64,000 nucleotides of DNA from Sipunculus nudus (lineage: Eukaryota > Annelida > Sipuncula > Golfingiida > Sipunculidae): NCBI GenBank assembly GCA_026874595.1, contig CM049309.1, forward strand, positions 3,508,076-3,572,075. Reading direction: 5' to 3'. Position 1 is the stretch's first letter, and each line of letters opens with the position of its first letter. The notes under the pieces are model-generated. The model was given only the letters and a program-made list of their open reading frames with translations. It was not told the DNA's origin and did no database searches. The translations under genes and the position numbers were made by a program. Shown here in pieces: positions 39,725 through 49,670 of this stretch.

Positions 39725-40815
39725 GGATTCATAGGCGACCTGCCCAGGACCCCCTTGATTTCACAATAGAGGGTTCAAAGGAAAATAGATACAATTTGTA
39801 TCCTGTCTGTCTGGGTGCTCAAAATCTTGTTTCTGGTCCATAGCTAGCAGAATATACGTCACCATGATCCATTTTTCAGCTCATAGGTCACTCAATGTAG
39901 GTCACGATGACCTAATATTAAATTTTCAAGGACACTTGACTAGGACCTCCCTGAATTTTATGTTAAAAGCTTCTAGGCATAATGGATACAATATCTGCCC
40001 TGTCTGACTGTCTATGTGCTTTTATGACATATTTTCTGATAGGTTGCAAAATATAGGTCATGGTGACCTTATTTCAGTTTTACAAGGACAATGGCCAAGG
40101 ACATCTCAGAATGTAACATTAGAAGATTCTAGGCTTAACAAATACAATGTGTGCCCTGCCTGACTTTCTGGGTGTTCAAAAATCCTGTTTTCGGGCTGTA
40201 GGTCACAAAATGTAGGTCACCTTGACCTAAGTTCATGTTTCCAAGGAGATTTGCCTCGGACCTCTCAGGATGTTGCATTAGAAGATTCTAATTCTAACAG
40301 ATATGGTTTGTGCCCATCTGGCATTCAGAAGGCTCAAAATCAGGTTTTTGTCTTGTAGGTCACAAAATGTAGGTCACCATGACCTAATTTCAGTTTTCCT
40401 AAGAGATTTGCCTAGAGCCTCCCAGGAAATTATGTAAGTAGATTCTAGGCCTGACAGATACGATTTGTCACCATCTTACATTCAGGGTGTTCATACGACA
40501 TCTTTTTCCTATAGGTCACAGAATATAGGTCACATTAACCTAATTTCAGGTGTCCTAAGAGATTTGCCTAACAACTCCAGGGATATTGAGTTAGAAGATT
40601 TATGGCCTCACATATACGATTTGACCCCATCTGACATTCCGGGTGCTTAAAATCATGTTTTCGGCCCGTAGGTCACAAAATATAAGTCACTATGACATAA
40701 TTACAGGTTTCCAATGAGATTTGCCCAGGACCTCCCTAAATATCACGTTGGAGGATTCTGGGCCTTATCGATTCAATTCGTGCCCCGTCTCACTGTCTGA
40801 TGCTTAAAAAACCTT
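39725..40815 (+). repeat. ~157-bp tandem satellite carrying palindromic AGGTCA/TGACCT sites
   Basis: About seven diverged units run head to tail. The landmark AGGTCAnnnTGACCT starts at 39899, 40055, 40214, 40372, 40527 and 40684 (steps of 156, 159, 158, 155 and 157). A degenerate first copy at 39856 is out of register. Other unit landmarks are TTTGCCTAGGACCTCCCAGGA, AGAAGATTCTAGGC and GTGCCCTGTCTGACTGTC. The units show no consistent open frame. The first four in-register palindromes match the IR3 estrogen-response-element consensus perfectly; the last two have one and two changes. Confidence 0.85.
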
Positions 40816-41110
40816 GTTTTGTCTGTAAGCATTTTTGCTAACCATTATGAACGAGTAAAGTTGCTAACAATCAAATCAACAGTGTAACCAACCGAGACCA
40901 AAGAAAAAAAACAAATTATACCGCATTTTATCCTAAAGTGCGTTATTTAGTATAAACATAATTATAATAATAATAAAGTATTTATATAGCGCCAACTCTG
41001 ATGGTCGGACTCACAGCGCAATTCACACACACACACATACACACACATGGAAATCTTCTCCCCGTTCTCCGTTCATAATGGTTAGCAAAAATGCTAACAG
41101 ACAAACCAAA
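40814..41110. repeat. Inverted repeat flanking a retrotransposon tail
   Basis: The left arm 40814-40853 contains GCATTTTTGCTAACCATTAT followed by GAACG. The right arm 41070-41110 contains its reverse complement; the match extends outward through TTTGTCTGT/ACAGACAAA with two or three mismatches. The loop is about 216 bases and is filled by the CR1/L2 tail. The outer part of the left arm coincides with the end of the last unit of the 157-base satellite, so the right arm carries an inverted scrap of that satellite. Confidence 0.75.
40854..41063 (-). mobile_element. Second, severely 5'-truncated CR1/L2 3' tail
   Basis: This stretch matches 45589-45795 almost base for base. It includes the GTTGCTAACAATCAAATC start, the A-rich run, the ATAATAATAATAA microsatellite, the GCGCC-containing block and the CA repeat. 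No RT-coding sequence is attached. It sits exactly between the arms of a 38-40-base inverted repeat (40814-40853 and 41070-41110), which is unusual for a retrotransposon insertion. Confidence 0.7.
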
Positions 41111-42114
41111 GACAAACCAAACTAGCAAACAAAAGCGTTATACCTATAATTAACTTCACATATGAGTAAAACTTACCCACACAAGTACTAACAAAACACC
41201 TTAAAAGGATCCAGTCGGTTATATGGGGTGTAAACTTTAGTAAAATACCTTGCCAGAGAAAATATTTCTGCAGACCGACTGTCAACAGTGTTTCCTTAAC
41301 CTTCTTGTTCGACTGGCACGGTAGTTAAAACATAATAATGACCTCGGAGCTTACAGGTTTCCATCAATTGAAGGTATTTGGTTTAGTCATCCAGTTTTCA
41401 TATACTTACACATGAATCTTACAGTTTGTATTTTGCCTGATAAATCTAAAAAATGGTCAATGAACTTTGCCTGAAATAAAAAAAAAAAAAATAAACATTC
41501 AGTTTAGATAAACATTCCTAAACAGATAACGCTTACTGAAACCATGGACGGTCGCGCTGAAGGATAGCTGTAAGCCTTGGGAGACATGAATTTGCGTAAA
41601 TTCCATATAATGACCGTTTCCTAGCATTGCTGTAGACAGATACTTGGGCCCTCATTTGTAAATAATCATCCAGACAAACGGACACAGTTTCATGTTTATC
41701 ATTCCCTGGCGTTCAATGTCTGCATGATAAGCCCCTACCAGTTCTGATATAACTCGGTGACAGAGTACTGGCGCCATGTCCGACGGTCTGCAGTCTCATG
41801 GATATATAAAATACAGTGAGTCAGAAATATCGCAAACGCTGATGTCTCGTGTTTAAATGTTTCATAATTTACTTATTATATTACTGTTTAGTACAGTTTT
41901 GCCCTTGTTTAGAAGATTTTAACACAATATAATTGTAATATTATACACTGTATTGAATATTTAGATAAAATACCTTGAATCGTCGTAACACGGAAGGCAA
42001 TAATAAACAGCCAGGCGTTATGATCAGACCCGGGGGCAATTCAGAGTTTTCAGTTCCATTTCAACCTCATATTCACCAGTATGAGAGTATGGTCATGAAT
42101 CTATGATACATAGG

Positions 42115-42290
42115 CCTTCTTGATACGGTTTCCCACGCGTGACAGATATTCTGTAGTGAGAGAGGCGGAGGAAGCCGGAGAAAACAACCGTCCTTGGACG
42201 GGCCACTACAACCTACTCTTATGGCAGCACCTCGGGCCAAACCCGGGTCACCAGCGGAGAAGGCCGAGCGCTTCACCGTCTGGAAGAGTC
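42115..42290 (-). mobile_element. tRNA-derived SINE (complete-looking copy)
   Basis: On the minus strand the head reads GGTGAAGCGCTCGGCCTTC, then CTGGTGACCCGGGTTTGGCC. This is the order and spacing of a tRNA D-arm/A box and T-arm/B box (B box degraded from GGTTCGAACC). It is followed by a body containing GTAGTGGCCCGTCCAAGGAC and GTTTTCTCCGGCTTCCTCC. That body type recurs in molluscan and other invertebrate SINEs. The open frames found here on both strands are translations of the SINE, not genes. Confidence 0.65.
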
Positions 42291-43078
42291 GAAAGCATAT
42301 GATATGTTATCAAACTAGAAAATGTCCAGAAAACCATATTGCTTGCCAAGTGGAAATGTGGGAAATACGTACAATGTCTGAAATAATACCCGGAAAATAT
42401 GAAAATATTACCAAATGTAGAACAAATATATATAACAAAATTAACTAAGAATTCAAATTAACCTAATCAGGTGAGAAGACTCTTTAAACACACTCGCCTT
42501 GTTAATTCGAGGTGGGTCCCAATAATAATTTTTGAGATATTGCATAACATATGAGACATGAAATTCAAACATGAAACATTCATGAAAAAGATAAAAAATA
42601 ATTCAGTTGTGACCAAACCTTATCAGAATCAGAGTTAAATATCACTTCCCATAATAGTAAGAAGAGGAGAGAAGTCGTATTTGTATTAATTGTTGCGACG
42701 CATATGAAATGTAAACCTTAAAAATAAAATAAAATCATAAATAAAAAGTTAAAAAAAATGCAAGTTTTGCCAGAACCTTATCAGCTCTGAATACTCATAA
42801 GATGCACCTGCCATTATAATTAGAATTAGATCCGAGTAAAAAATTTCGAGAAATCGCTCCGCACGGAAAGGGTTTACGGACGGACTCAAGGTATTACCAA
42901 TAGAGAGTGATATCACCAGTAAAAATTTGCAGTTTAAATGGTGATCGCGTGAATATTTAATGATCTAAAATAAAGCAGGTGACGAACTTTAGAGTTAATA
43001 ATAAAGAGTCGTCACAATTGGGAAAACTAAATAATGCTTAAGTATAATTTATATAATATTGACGCGGTTATTATATGA

Positions 43079-43307
43079 GTGACGTCGGCGGCCAAACCAC
43101 CGGCTGCGACAAGCATAGGGACAGCTTGAGGTTAGAAATTACTTGGCTCAGTCCGTCTGGCTCGGCAGGAATCAACTAAACCGTTCCAAGAAGATGGCCG
43201 TTACCGGAGATGAGGAGAATTGGCAGACAAGTTTAGACTTCATCAGCGGAGGCAGGTTTTTTTCGGAGGAATTCAACAAGAGGAGTAAAAGGATAAACCC
43301 CGTTTGA
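43079..43307 (+). pseudogene. Promoter plus short ORF module, truncated copy 1
   Basis: This is the same CRE-like GTGACGTCG, leader and ATG (43194) as the downstream copy. The 37-codon ORF runs into the duplication junction and stops at TGA 43305-43307 instead of continuing into CLRLVNQK. One residue differs (FISGGR here, FICGGR in copy 2). If copy 2 is a first exon, this one is its promoter-bearing duplicate with a severed coding end. Confidence 0.25.
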
Positions 43308-43310
43308 GGT

Positions 43311-43434
43311 GGAGGAAGCCGGAGAAAACAACCGTCCTTGGACGGGCCACTACAACCCACTCTTATGGCAGCACCCCGAGTCAAACCCGGGTCACCAGCG
43401 AAGAAGGCCGAGCGCTTCACCGTCTGGAAGAGTC
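43311..43434 (-). mobile_element. Truncated second copy of the same SINE
   Basis: This is the part of the SINE carried along by the tandem duplication. It keeps the tRNA-like head and the GGTCCTTGGACGG-complement body. It stops at the duplication junction (43310/43311) after the CTTCCTCC stretch, so the rest of its 3' end is missing. Confidence 0.65.
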
Positions 43435-44221
43435 GAAAGCATATGATATGTTATCAAACTAGAAAATGTCCAGAAAACCATATTGCTTGCCAAGTGGAAA
43501 TGTGGGAAATACGTACAATGTCTGAAATAATTCCCGGAAAATATGAAAATATTACCAAATGTAGAACAAATATATATAACAAAATTAACTAAGAATTCAA
43601 ATTAACCCAATCAGGTGAGAAGACTCTTTAAACACACACGCCTTGTTAATTCGAGGTGGGTCCCAATAATAATTTTTGAGATATTGCATAACATATGAGA
43701 CATGAAATTCAAACATGAAACATTCATGAAAAAGTTAAAAAATAATTCAGTTGTGACCAAACCTTATCAGAATCAGAGTTAAATATCACTTCCCATAATA
43801 GTAAGAAGAGGAGAGAAGTCGTATTTGTATTAATTGTTGCGACGCATATGAAATGTAAACCTTAAAAATAAAATAAAATCATAAATAAAAAGTTAAAAAA
43901 ATGCAAGTTTTGCCAGAACCTTATCAGCTCTGAATACTCATAAGATGCACCTGCCATTATAATTAGAATTAGATCCGAGTAAAACATTTCGAGAAATCGC
44001 TCCGCACGGAAAGGGTTTACGGACGGACTCAAGGTATTACCAATAGAGAGTGATATCACCAGTAAAAATTTGCAGTTTAAATGGTGATCGCGTGAATATT
44101 TAATGATCTAAAATAAAGCAGGTGACGAACTTTAGAGTTAATAATAAAGAGTCGTCACAATTGGGAAAACTAAATAATGCTTAAGTATAATTTATATAAT
44201 ATTGACGCGGTTATTATATGA

Positions 44222-44495
44222 GTGACGTCGGCGGCCAAACCACCGGCTGCGACAAGCATAGGGACAGCTTGAGGTTGGAAATTACTTGGCTCAGTCCGTC
44301 TGGCTCGGCAGGAATCAACTAAACCGTTCCAAGAAGATGGCCGTTACCGGAGATGAGGAGAATTGGCAGACAAGTTTAGACTTCATCTGCGGAGGCAGGT
44401 TTTTTTCGGAGGAATTCAACAAGAGGAGTAAACGGATAAACCCCGGTTCCTGCTTGAGACTTGTTAATCAGAAATGTCAGTTGGTTTCTTCGTAG
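44222..44495 (+). CDS. Promoter plus short ORF module, candidate first exon (copy 2)
   Basis: A TATA-like stretch (TTTATATAATATT, about 44190) and a CRE-like GTGACGTCGGCGGCC precede ATG 44337, which sits in a good Kozak context (AAGATGGCC). The ORF from 44337 to 44495 encodes 52 residues starting MAVTGDEENWQTSLDF, with no signal peptide or membrane segment and a basic stretch (NKRSKR) at residues 29-34. I do not recognise the family. A weak possible donor is GGCAG|GTTTTT (about 44399), and none is convincing. It could be a real gene's 5' end or chance. The GC-richer sequence around the ATG, unlike its surroundings, is the main hint. Confidence 0.25.
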
Positions 44496-44889
44496 GCGCA
44501 ACGGTGGTCTGTAGAAGACTATGTCAAATAAGTGACTAGGCGTCTCGCATTTAAAGATGTTTCAAGTGATGCAGATCCCTGGACCTTTCTTTCATGTTTA
44601 CCATTTACATCCTGACTCTTTCCCTCAACTGAACTTTTGGTAAATATTTCTTGATTTTTCTATTCCACTTCATCTAAGAAGCTTTCAGGACCAAAATTAA
44701 CAAATATCTTTGTAAAAAGATATACCTCCATTGTCTGTTTGTAGCTGTGTCCAGCAGGACGGTAGCCATGCGGAGAGGGTGATATATGTTATTATTATTA
44801 TGTCCACTCGATTAGATATAAACCGAAAGTCACAACTACAGTCACGTTATTAGAAGGAATCAATTAAATCCGGTTTTCAAAATATTCCT

Positions 44890-44972
44890 TTGAGTCACTA
44901 GCGGGAACGAACCTAGTGCCATCAGTCCAAAGTCTGACCACTTAAGCGCTAATTGACCACCTGTCCATATCT
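44890..44972 (-). mobile_element. tRNA-related SINE head fragment
   Basis: The minus strand reads GTGGTCAATTAGCGCTTAAG, GGTCAGACTTTGGACTGATG and GGCACTAGGTTCGTTCCCGC. This gives an A-box-like region and a B box (AGGTTCGTTCCC) close to consensus, as in SINE heads derived from a tRNA with a long variable arm. The rest of the SINE is not evident. Confidence 0.55.
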
Positions 44973-45588
44973 AAGGAGAGTTAATGATTCCCGTTATTAA
45001 ACTCTCCCGTGAACCCCTTTCAACGGAAAAAAACAGCGGTATACATGCAGTTGATTCTGAAGTCTTAAAATCTACTGCTATCTATCTAATTGGACAGATT
45101 GTCGGGACATTCAAAACTTGGTTTCAATAACAACAACAGCAACAACCGGGTCGCTTTGAAATACGAAGCGTTATGTTAAAAAATTGTCCTATGCGAACCA
45201 CCTGTTTTATTCTTTTGTCTCGTTAAAAATCCATGTATAAAACCCTGCTATAATGCATAACTATAAAGTAGGCTGAGACCGCACGTATACCTCCACCAAT
45301 ATTCTGATGAATCACTGGTGTGGATAGGGAGCGCAGGAATTATATGAGTGCAACCCCAGAGAAAGTGTATCACAGTACACCCACTTGATGGTTGCGTCAA
45401 AGGTCAGCCTTGTCTGCTTGTACAAGACCGGCCCTAATACTAGTGCATGACGCTTCAACTGGCCCTGTATAAATAACTGTCCAGGCAATGAATCCGTAAA
45501 AAAAGATAAAAAATTTACATTTACTTGTGTGTTACTCTCCCGGTCAATAAAATGTCTTTATGCAAATGCCGTCCTGAACATCAGAGTA

Positions 45589-45839
45589 AAGTTGCTAACA
45601 ATCAAATCAACAGTGTAACCAACCAAGACCAAAGAAAAAAAAATATTATACCGCATTTTATCCTAAAGTGCGTAATTTAGTATAAACATAATAATAATAA
45701 TAATAATATAGTATTTATATAGCGCCAACTCTGATGGTCGGACTCACAGCGCAATTCACACACACACATACACACACACATACACACACATGGAAATCTT
45801 CTCCCTATGCCTGACCCAGAAAAAAATGCATATTAATTA
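45589..45839 (-). mobile_element. 3' UTR/tail of the same CR1/L2-like retrotransposon
   Basis: Downstream of the RT relic on the minus strand come a CA/TG-rich stretch, the phrase GCGCTATATAAATACTAT and an (ATT)n run at about 45689-45712. About 100 further bases are shared with the copy at 40854-41063. GCGCTATATAAATA followed by ATT repeats is characteristic of CR1/L2 3' ends. The two copies are near-identical across more than 150 bases, so this family tail was active comparatively recently. Confidence 0.7.
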
Positions 45840-46562
45840 CTAAAAGCTTGACGAAAGAGATACGTTTTTAAATAAGTTTTAAATGAAGAGTTGGAGAGTT
45901 TCTAAGTGTTATGGGAAGTGAATTCCAAACTTTTGGGGCTATGAAACGGAAGGAACGTTCACCGATTTTCATATTACACTTTGGTACTTTAAGAAGATTT
46001 CCGCCATCCGAGCGCAGCTTACGCAAAGGCCGATAGGTTATTATTTTTTCAGTCAAATATGATGGAACGGCTGTAAACAAAAACAGCAATTTTGTATTGT
46101 GTACGGTACTTGACGGGAAGCCAATGGAGCTGTTTGAACAGCATGGTGACGTGGTCGGTCTTACGCTTCTTAAGAATGAGACGCGCCGCATTTTTCTGGA
46201 CCATCTGTAGCCACAAGACTTGCTCTGCAGGTAACCCAGCAAGAAGTGAATTACAGTAATCCAGGCGAGATATTACTGTGGCGCAAATGAGCCGACAGCA
46301 TGCATTAATAGAGAGTTAACGCCGGATTGAAGCTATACGGCGGAGCTCGAGAAAGGCCGCACGACATATACTACTAATATAATCATGCATAGAAAGATTA
46401 CGATCAATCTTAACACCAAGATACTTCACTGTATTTTGAAAAGGAACAGTGCAGCCCCCAATGCTAATAAACTCACTGTCAGTCATCCTTAGAAGGGGTT
46501 CGATCCGACAGGCATAATTTTAGTCTGGTCATTATATAATTTAAGTTTGTTGCTGGTCATTC
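45840..46562 (-). pseudogene. Decayed CR1/L2-type non-LTR retrotransposon, C-terminal reverse transcriptase region
   Basis: Translation of the minus strand, moving between frames, gives a collinear series of motifs typical of the end of CR1/L2-group RT proteins. In order they are MTSNKLKLYNDQTKIM (46560 downward), VKYLGVKIDRNLSMHDYI, an arginine-rich linker, ATVISRLDYCNSLLAGLP, HVTMLFKQLHWLPVKYRTQY, a VPSYLTEKI..YRPLRKLRS segment, RSFRFIAPKVWNSLP and finally LKTYLFRQAF. Several frameshifts and in-frame stops separate these pieces, so no functional protein can be made. The catalytic YxDD block and the endonuclease domain lie upstream in complete elements and are absent here, so this is a 5'-truncated dead copy. 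The element's 3' tail continues at 45589-45839. Confidence 0.85.
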
Positions 46563-46969
46563 ATGATAGTATACCCTCAATGTATAAGAATATTGAGGAC
46601 AGGAAAGACATTTATCAGCCGTCTGAGCAAATTAGCACTGATTAAACAGAACTGCCGCCTGCATCAACAGGAAGCGCCGGAAATCATACTTTCCTCTCTG
46701 TGAAAGGGAATGGATGTTCAGGGATTTTCTAATTCATTGAACTGTTATGATACAAACTAAGGATGCGTGTAAACAAAAGACATTTTCGTGAAAATTAGCT
46801 CAGATTTCATTTAAAAGATTTCTTACATGTTTCATGCGGTGAAACAGCACCAAGGGAGTTTGGCGTATAAATTGCTTCAGTATATAATTAAAAGGATAAT
46901 GAAAAAGATGCTTTCCATGAAGTCATGATGAGTCATTTGCTGTTTTTTCAAACGCCTCAGTATAACATA

Positions 46970-46973
<4 letters not shown>

Positions 46974-47026
<53 letters not shown>
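46974..47026. repeat. (TA)n microsatellite
   Basis: An uninterrupted TA run of about 52 bases. Confidence 0.95.
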
Positions 47027-47028
<2 letters not shown>

Positions 47029-47580
47029 TGGCCTATTATCTAGCGCGTCACGTGTGTTAGGAAGCTGTTTTCCACTGTGGCGTTAATGGAATCGTCGGCC
47101 GGATATATCAGATACATTATCAGTGCTGTCTTAAAGTAAAAAGTGACCGGTCTCCGGCAGATTGCAGCGGAAACCAATCTTCGTATAATCAAATAAGCAG
47201 ACAATAAAAAAAAGACGACAATGGATTCTCTGATTCTATGTATATATAACAAGTTACATTTAGTATATGTATTATAATAAACAATAAACCAAGCATTTGA
47301 TTTTCATATCAAATTCAGTTTTGGGAGGATGGAGACGCAGGGATGCAGAGCGGAGACTTCCTGGCTGAGTCGTCGTCATCAACACTTTACGGTGATCATT
47401 GCAACAGAACCTTACAGAATCACTTTGTCTTTTCTGCAGAATATTTAACCTCTTATTCAGGTTTGAGCGCTTTGCATAAAAACCAGAGGGCTAATGATAA
47501 TTTGTCGTTATTTTAAATTGGATACCTGCATCATCATTCAAGACTAATATTAACAGACCTAGCTAATTGTTTTCCTTAAT

Positions 47581-47589
47581 CCCCCCCCC

Positions 47590-47641
<52 letters not shown>

Positions 47642-47679
47642 TGTTGACGCAAGGTCACGAACTTATATCGATTTATATG

Positions 47680-47718
<39 letters not shown>
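47581..47718. repeat. Compound poly(C)/(TC)n/(TA)n microsatellite pair
   Basis: C12 passes into CCTCCC, then (TC)n to 47620, then (TA)n to 47641. After 40 unique bases a second (TA)n runs 47681-47718. Confidence 0.93.
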
Positions 47719-47722
<4 letters not shown>

Positions 47723-48636
47723 TGATGACATAGACACATTGAAGAAGATAATGAGACTGAAGGGATGAAGAGATGGGGATCACGTGACCCCGTTCTTGGA
47801 CTCTATACGTGTGCCTACCTAAGCTAGAGGTGGTGGATACAAACATCACTAAGTGCACAGAGACCACGGACTGATCCCTTGATACATAAACAAGATTACA
47901 TACTTGTAAATGTCCAGTCTGCGGACAGATGTATACTTTCATGTTACATATATCATTGTTATAGCTCTGTACAGACCTCCCCAGCTGTTCACCAGTTGGA
48001 GGGTCATTAGTTCATTTACAGTTTCAACACGTTTGCCGAATTATTGCTCGCACCATAAATTCTTTTTTATGTTATACCAAAAGTGCTAGGTGACTATTAA
48101 ATGCTGGTCATTAATAATTCATGAACCCGCTATATAAGATGCCAGACATAAAAGGGAATACGTTCTGACACGGCACTGATAAAGCACTTTCATGTTGACT
48201 ACTCTTATTTAGCCTCTGACGTGACTATAAGCTGCGTCATGATAAGTACGTTTCTAACGTTTTCTTTTTTTACTTATCTAACGTTTTCTTTTTTTAAGTA
48301 TTTAAGAATAGGGAATTTTCTGTAGAACGTTTATAAAAAAGTCGGTGCTCAGTTGAATGCAGCTATACTGTACTAAAATATAACTGTTTCACACAATTTT
48401 AATAACATTGTGCAAAGCCGTTCAGCAGTTATAACAAACATACGATCGAGATTCTAAGACCCAATACCATGATATAATGTCGATACAGATTTGTTTCCAG
48501 ATCCATCCTTTTAATAAGATATTACTAACAAGTCTCTAATTCCCGTGGTCCAATATATTATCATACGTATCACTTTCTCGTAGAAAACATCATAGAATAA
48601 ACACGTTCTTCTACATATTAGGACCATTTTACTTTT

Positions 48637-49670
48637 TAGTCCTCAGCCCTTAGGCTGATGGGCTATTGTCGTCACCCAAGCTGTCCGTCCGTCCATCCGT
48701 CTGTCCGTCCGTCCGTCCGTCCGGCGTCCGTTAACTTTTACCTTGTGAGCGGGATATCTGGAAAAGGATTCACCGTCAGAATTTTATTTCCTCGGTAAAG
48801 ATGTATATCGACAAAATCTCGGTCAAGTTCGAAGATGGGTGACCTTGACCTATTTTTCTACATTTTAGAGCCGATTATAGAAAAATACTTAGATGCTTAT
48901 TACTCAGGAACCATTGGGTGGATTTTCACAAAACTTACTATGATTATTTGAACTGATAGTCTGTACCTGCTACATAAGTTTGGTGGCGCCACCTACAATT
49001 TCTGATTTTTAATGAATTTTTATCGGATTTTTCAACTTTGGGCTTGTGAGCGGGATATCTGGAAAAGGATTCACCGTCAGAATTTTATTTCCTCGGTAAA
49101 GATGTATATCGACAAAATCTCGGTCAAGTTCGAAGATGGGTGACCTTGACCTATTTTTCTACGTTTTAGAAAAAAATTATAGAAAAAAACATTTAGAAGC
49201 TTATTTCTCAGGAACCATTGAGTGGATTTTCACAATACTTACTATGATCATAGGGACTGATGGTCTGTAACTGCTGCACAAGTTTGGGGGCGCCACCTAC
49301 AATTTCTGATTTTTAATGAATTTTTCTTGGATTTTTCAACTTTGGCCTTGTGAGCGGGATATCTCTAAAAGGATTCACAATAGGAATTTTATTTCTTTGG
49401 TGAAGATGTATATCGACAAAATCTCGGTCAAATTCAAAGATGGGTGACCTTGACCTACTTTTCAAGGTCACAGAGCTTATATTAGCATAAAACTTATAAG
49501 CTTTTTTTTCAGGAAGCATTTGTTGGATTGTTATGGATCATGGTTCATACCTCTCCATTTTAAATTTATAACTGAGACATGTACAGATATACATCCATGT
49601 GAGAACAGATATTTAGTACTTGTTACTGTTACCACCTTTAAACACTGTTCTTTTGGCTGAGGGCTTTTGT
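48637..49670 (+). repeat. Dispersed repeat with a (TCCG)n start and three 302-bp tandem units
   Basis: The segment opens with CCTTAGGCTGATGGGCTATT and a TCCG/TCCA run (48684-48722). Three tandem units follow, beginning CTTGTGAGCGGGATATCTGG at 48742, 49043 and 49347 (steps 301 and 304). Each holds GATGTATATCGACAAAATCT and GGTGACCTTGACCTA. A phrase like the opening one (TTGGCTGAGGGCTTTTGTC, about 49653) follows the last unit, hinting at terminal direct repeats. No coding frame persists. Confidence 0.8.

Larger units (their letters stand above)
42167..44447 (+). repeat. Recent tandem duplication of a 1,144-bp unit
   Basis: Positions 42167-43310 and 43311-44447 are the same sequence repeated directly. 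They differ by scattered substitutions and a one-base change in an A run, well above 97% identity by eye. Landmarks GGAGGAAGCC (42167/43311), CATATGATATG (42296/43440) and GACGTCGGCGG (43081/44224) fix the period. The left breakpoint is inside a SINE body. The right end falls in a short ORF, so the first copy's ORF is cut off at the junction (GTTTGA) while the second continues. It could be true biology or a haplotype/assembly artefact. Confidence 0.93.
46563..48636. other. No gene recognised; microsatellites only
   Basis: Upstream side of the truncated RT relic, where no further RT or endonuclease sequence could be found. The rest is the (TA)n and compound microsatellites, plus a 25-base duplicated phrase (TCTAACGTTTTCTTTTTTTA) at 48253-48300. 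Confidence 0.5.

Noticed and set aside
42073-42276. Repeated ORF MKRSAFSAGDPGL... and its plus-strand partners (also at 43172-43420)
   Set aside because: The sequence is a tRNA-derived SINE; both strands are open by chance.
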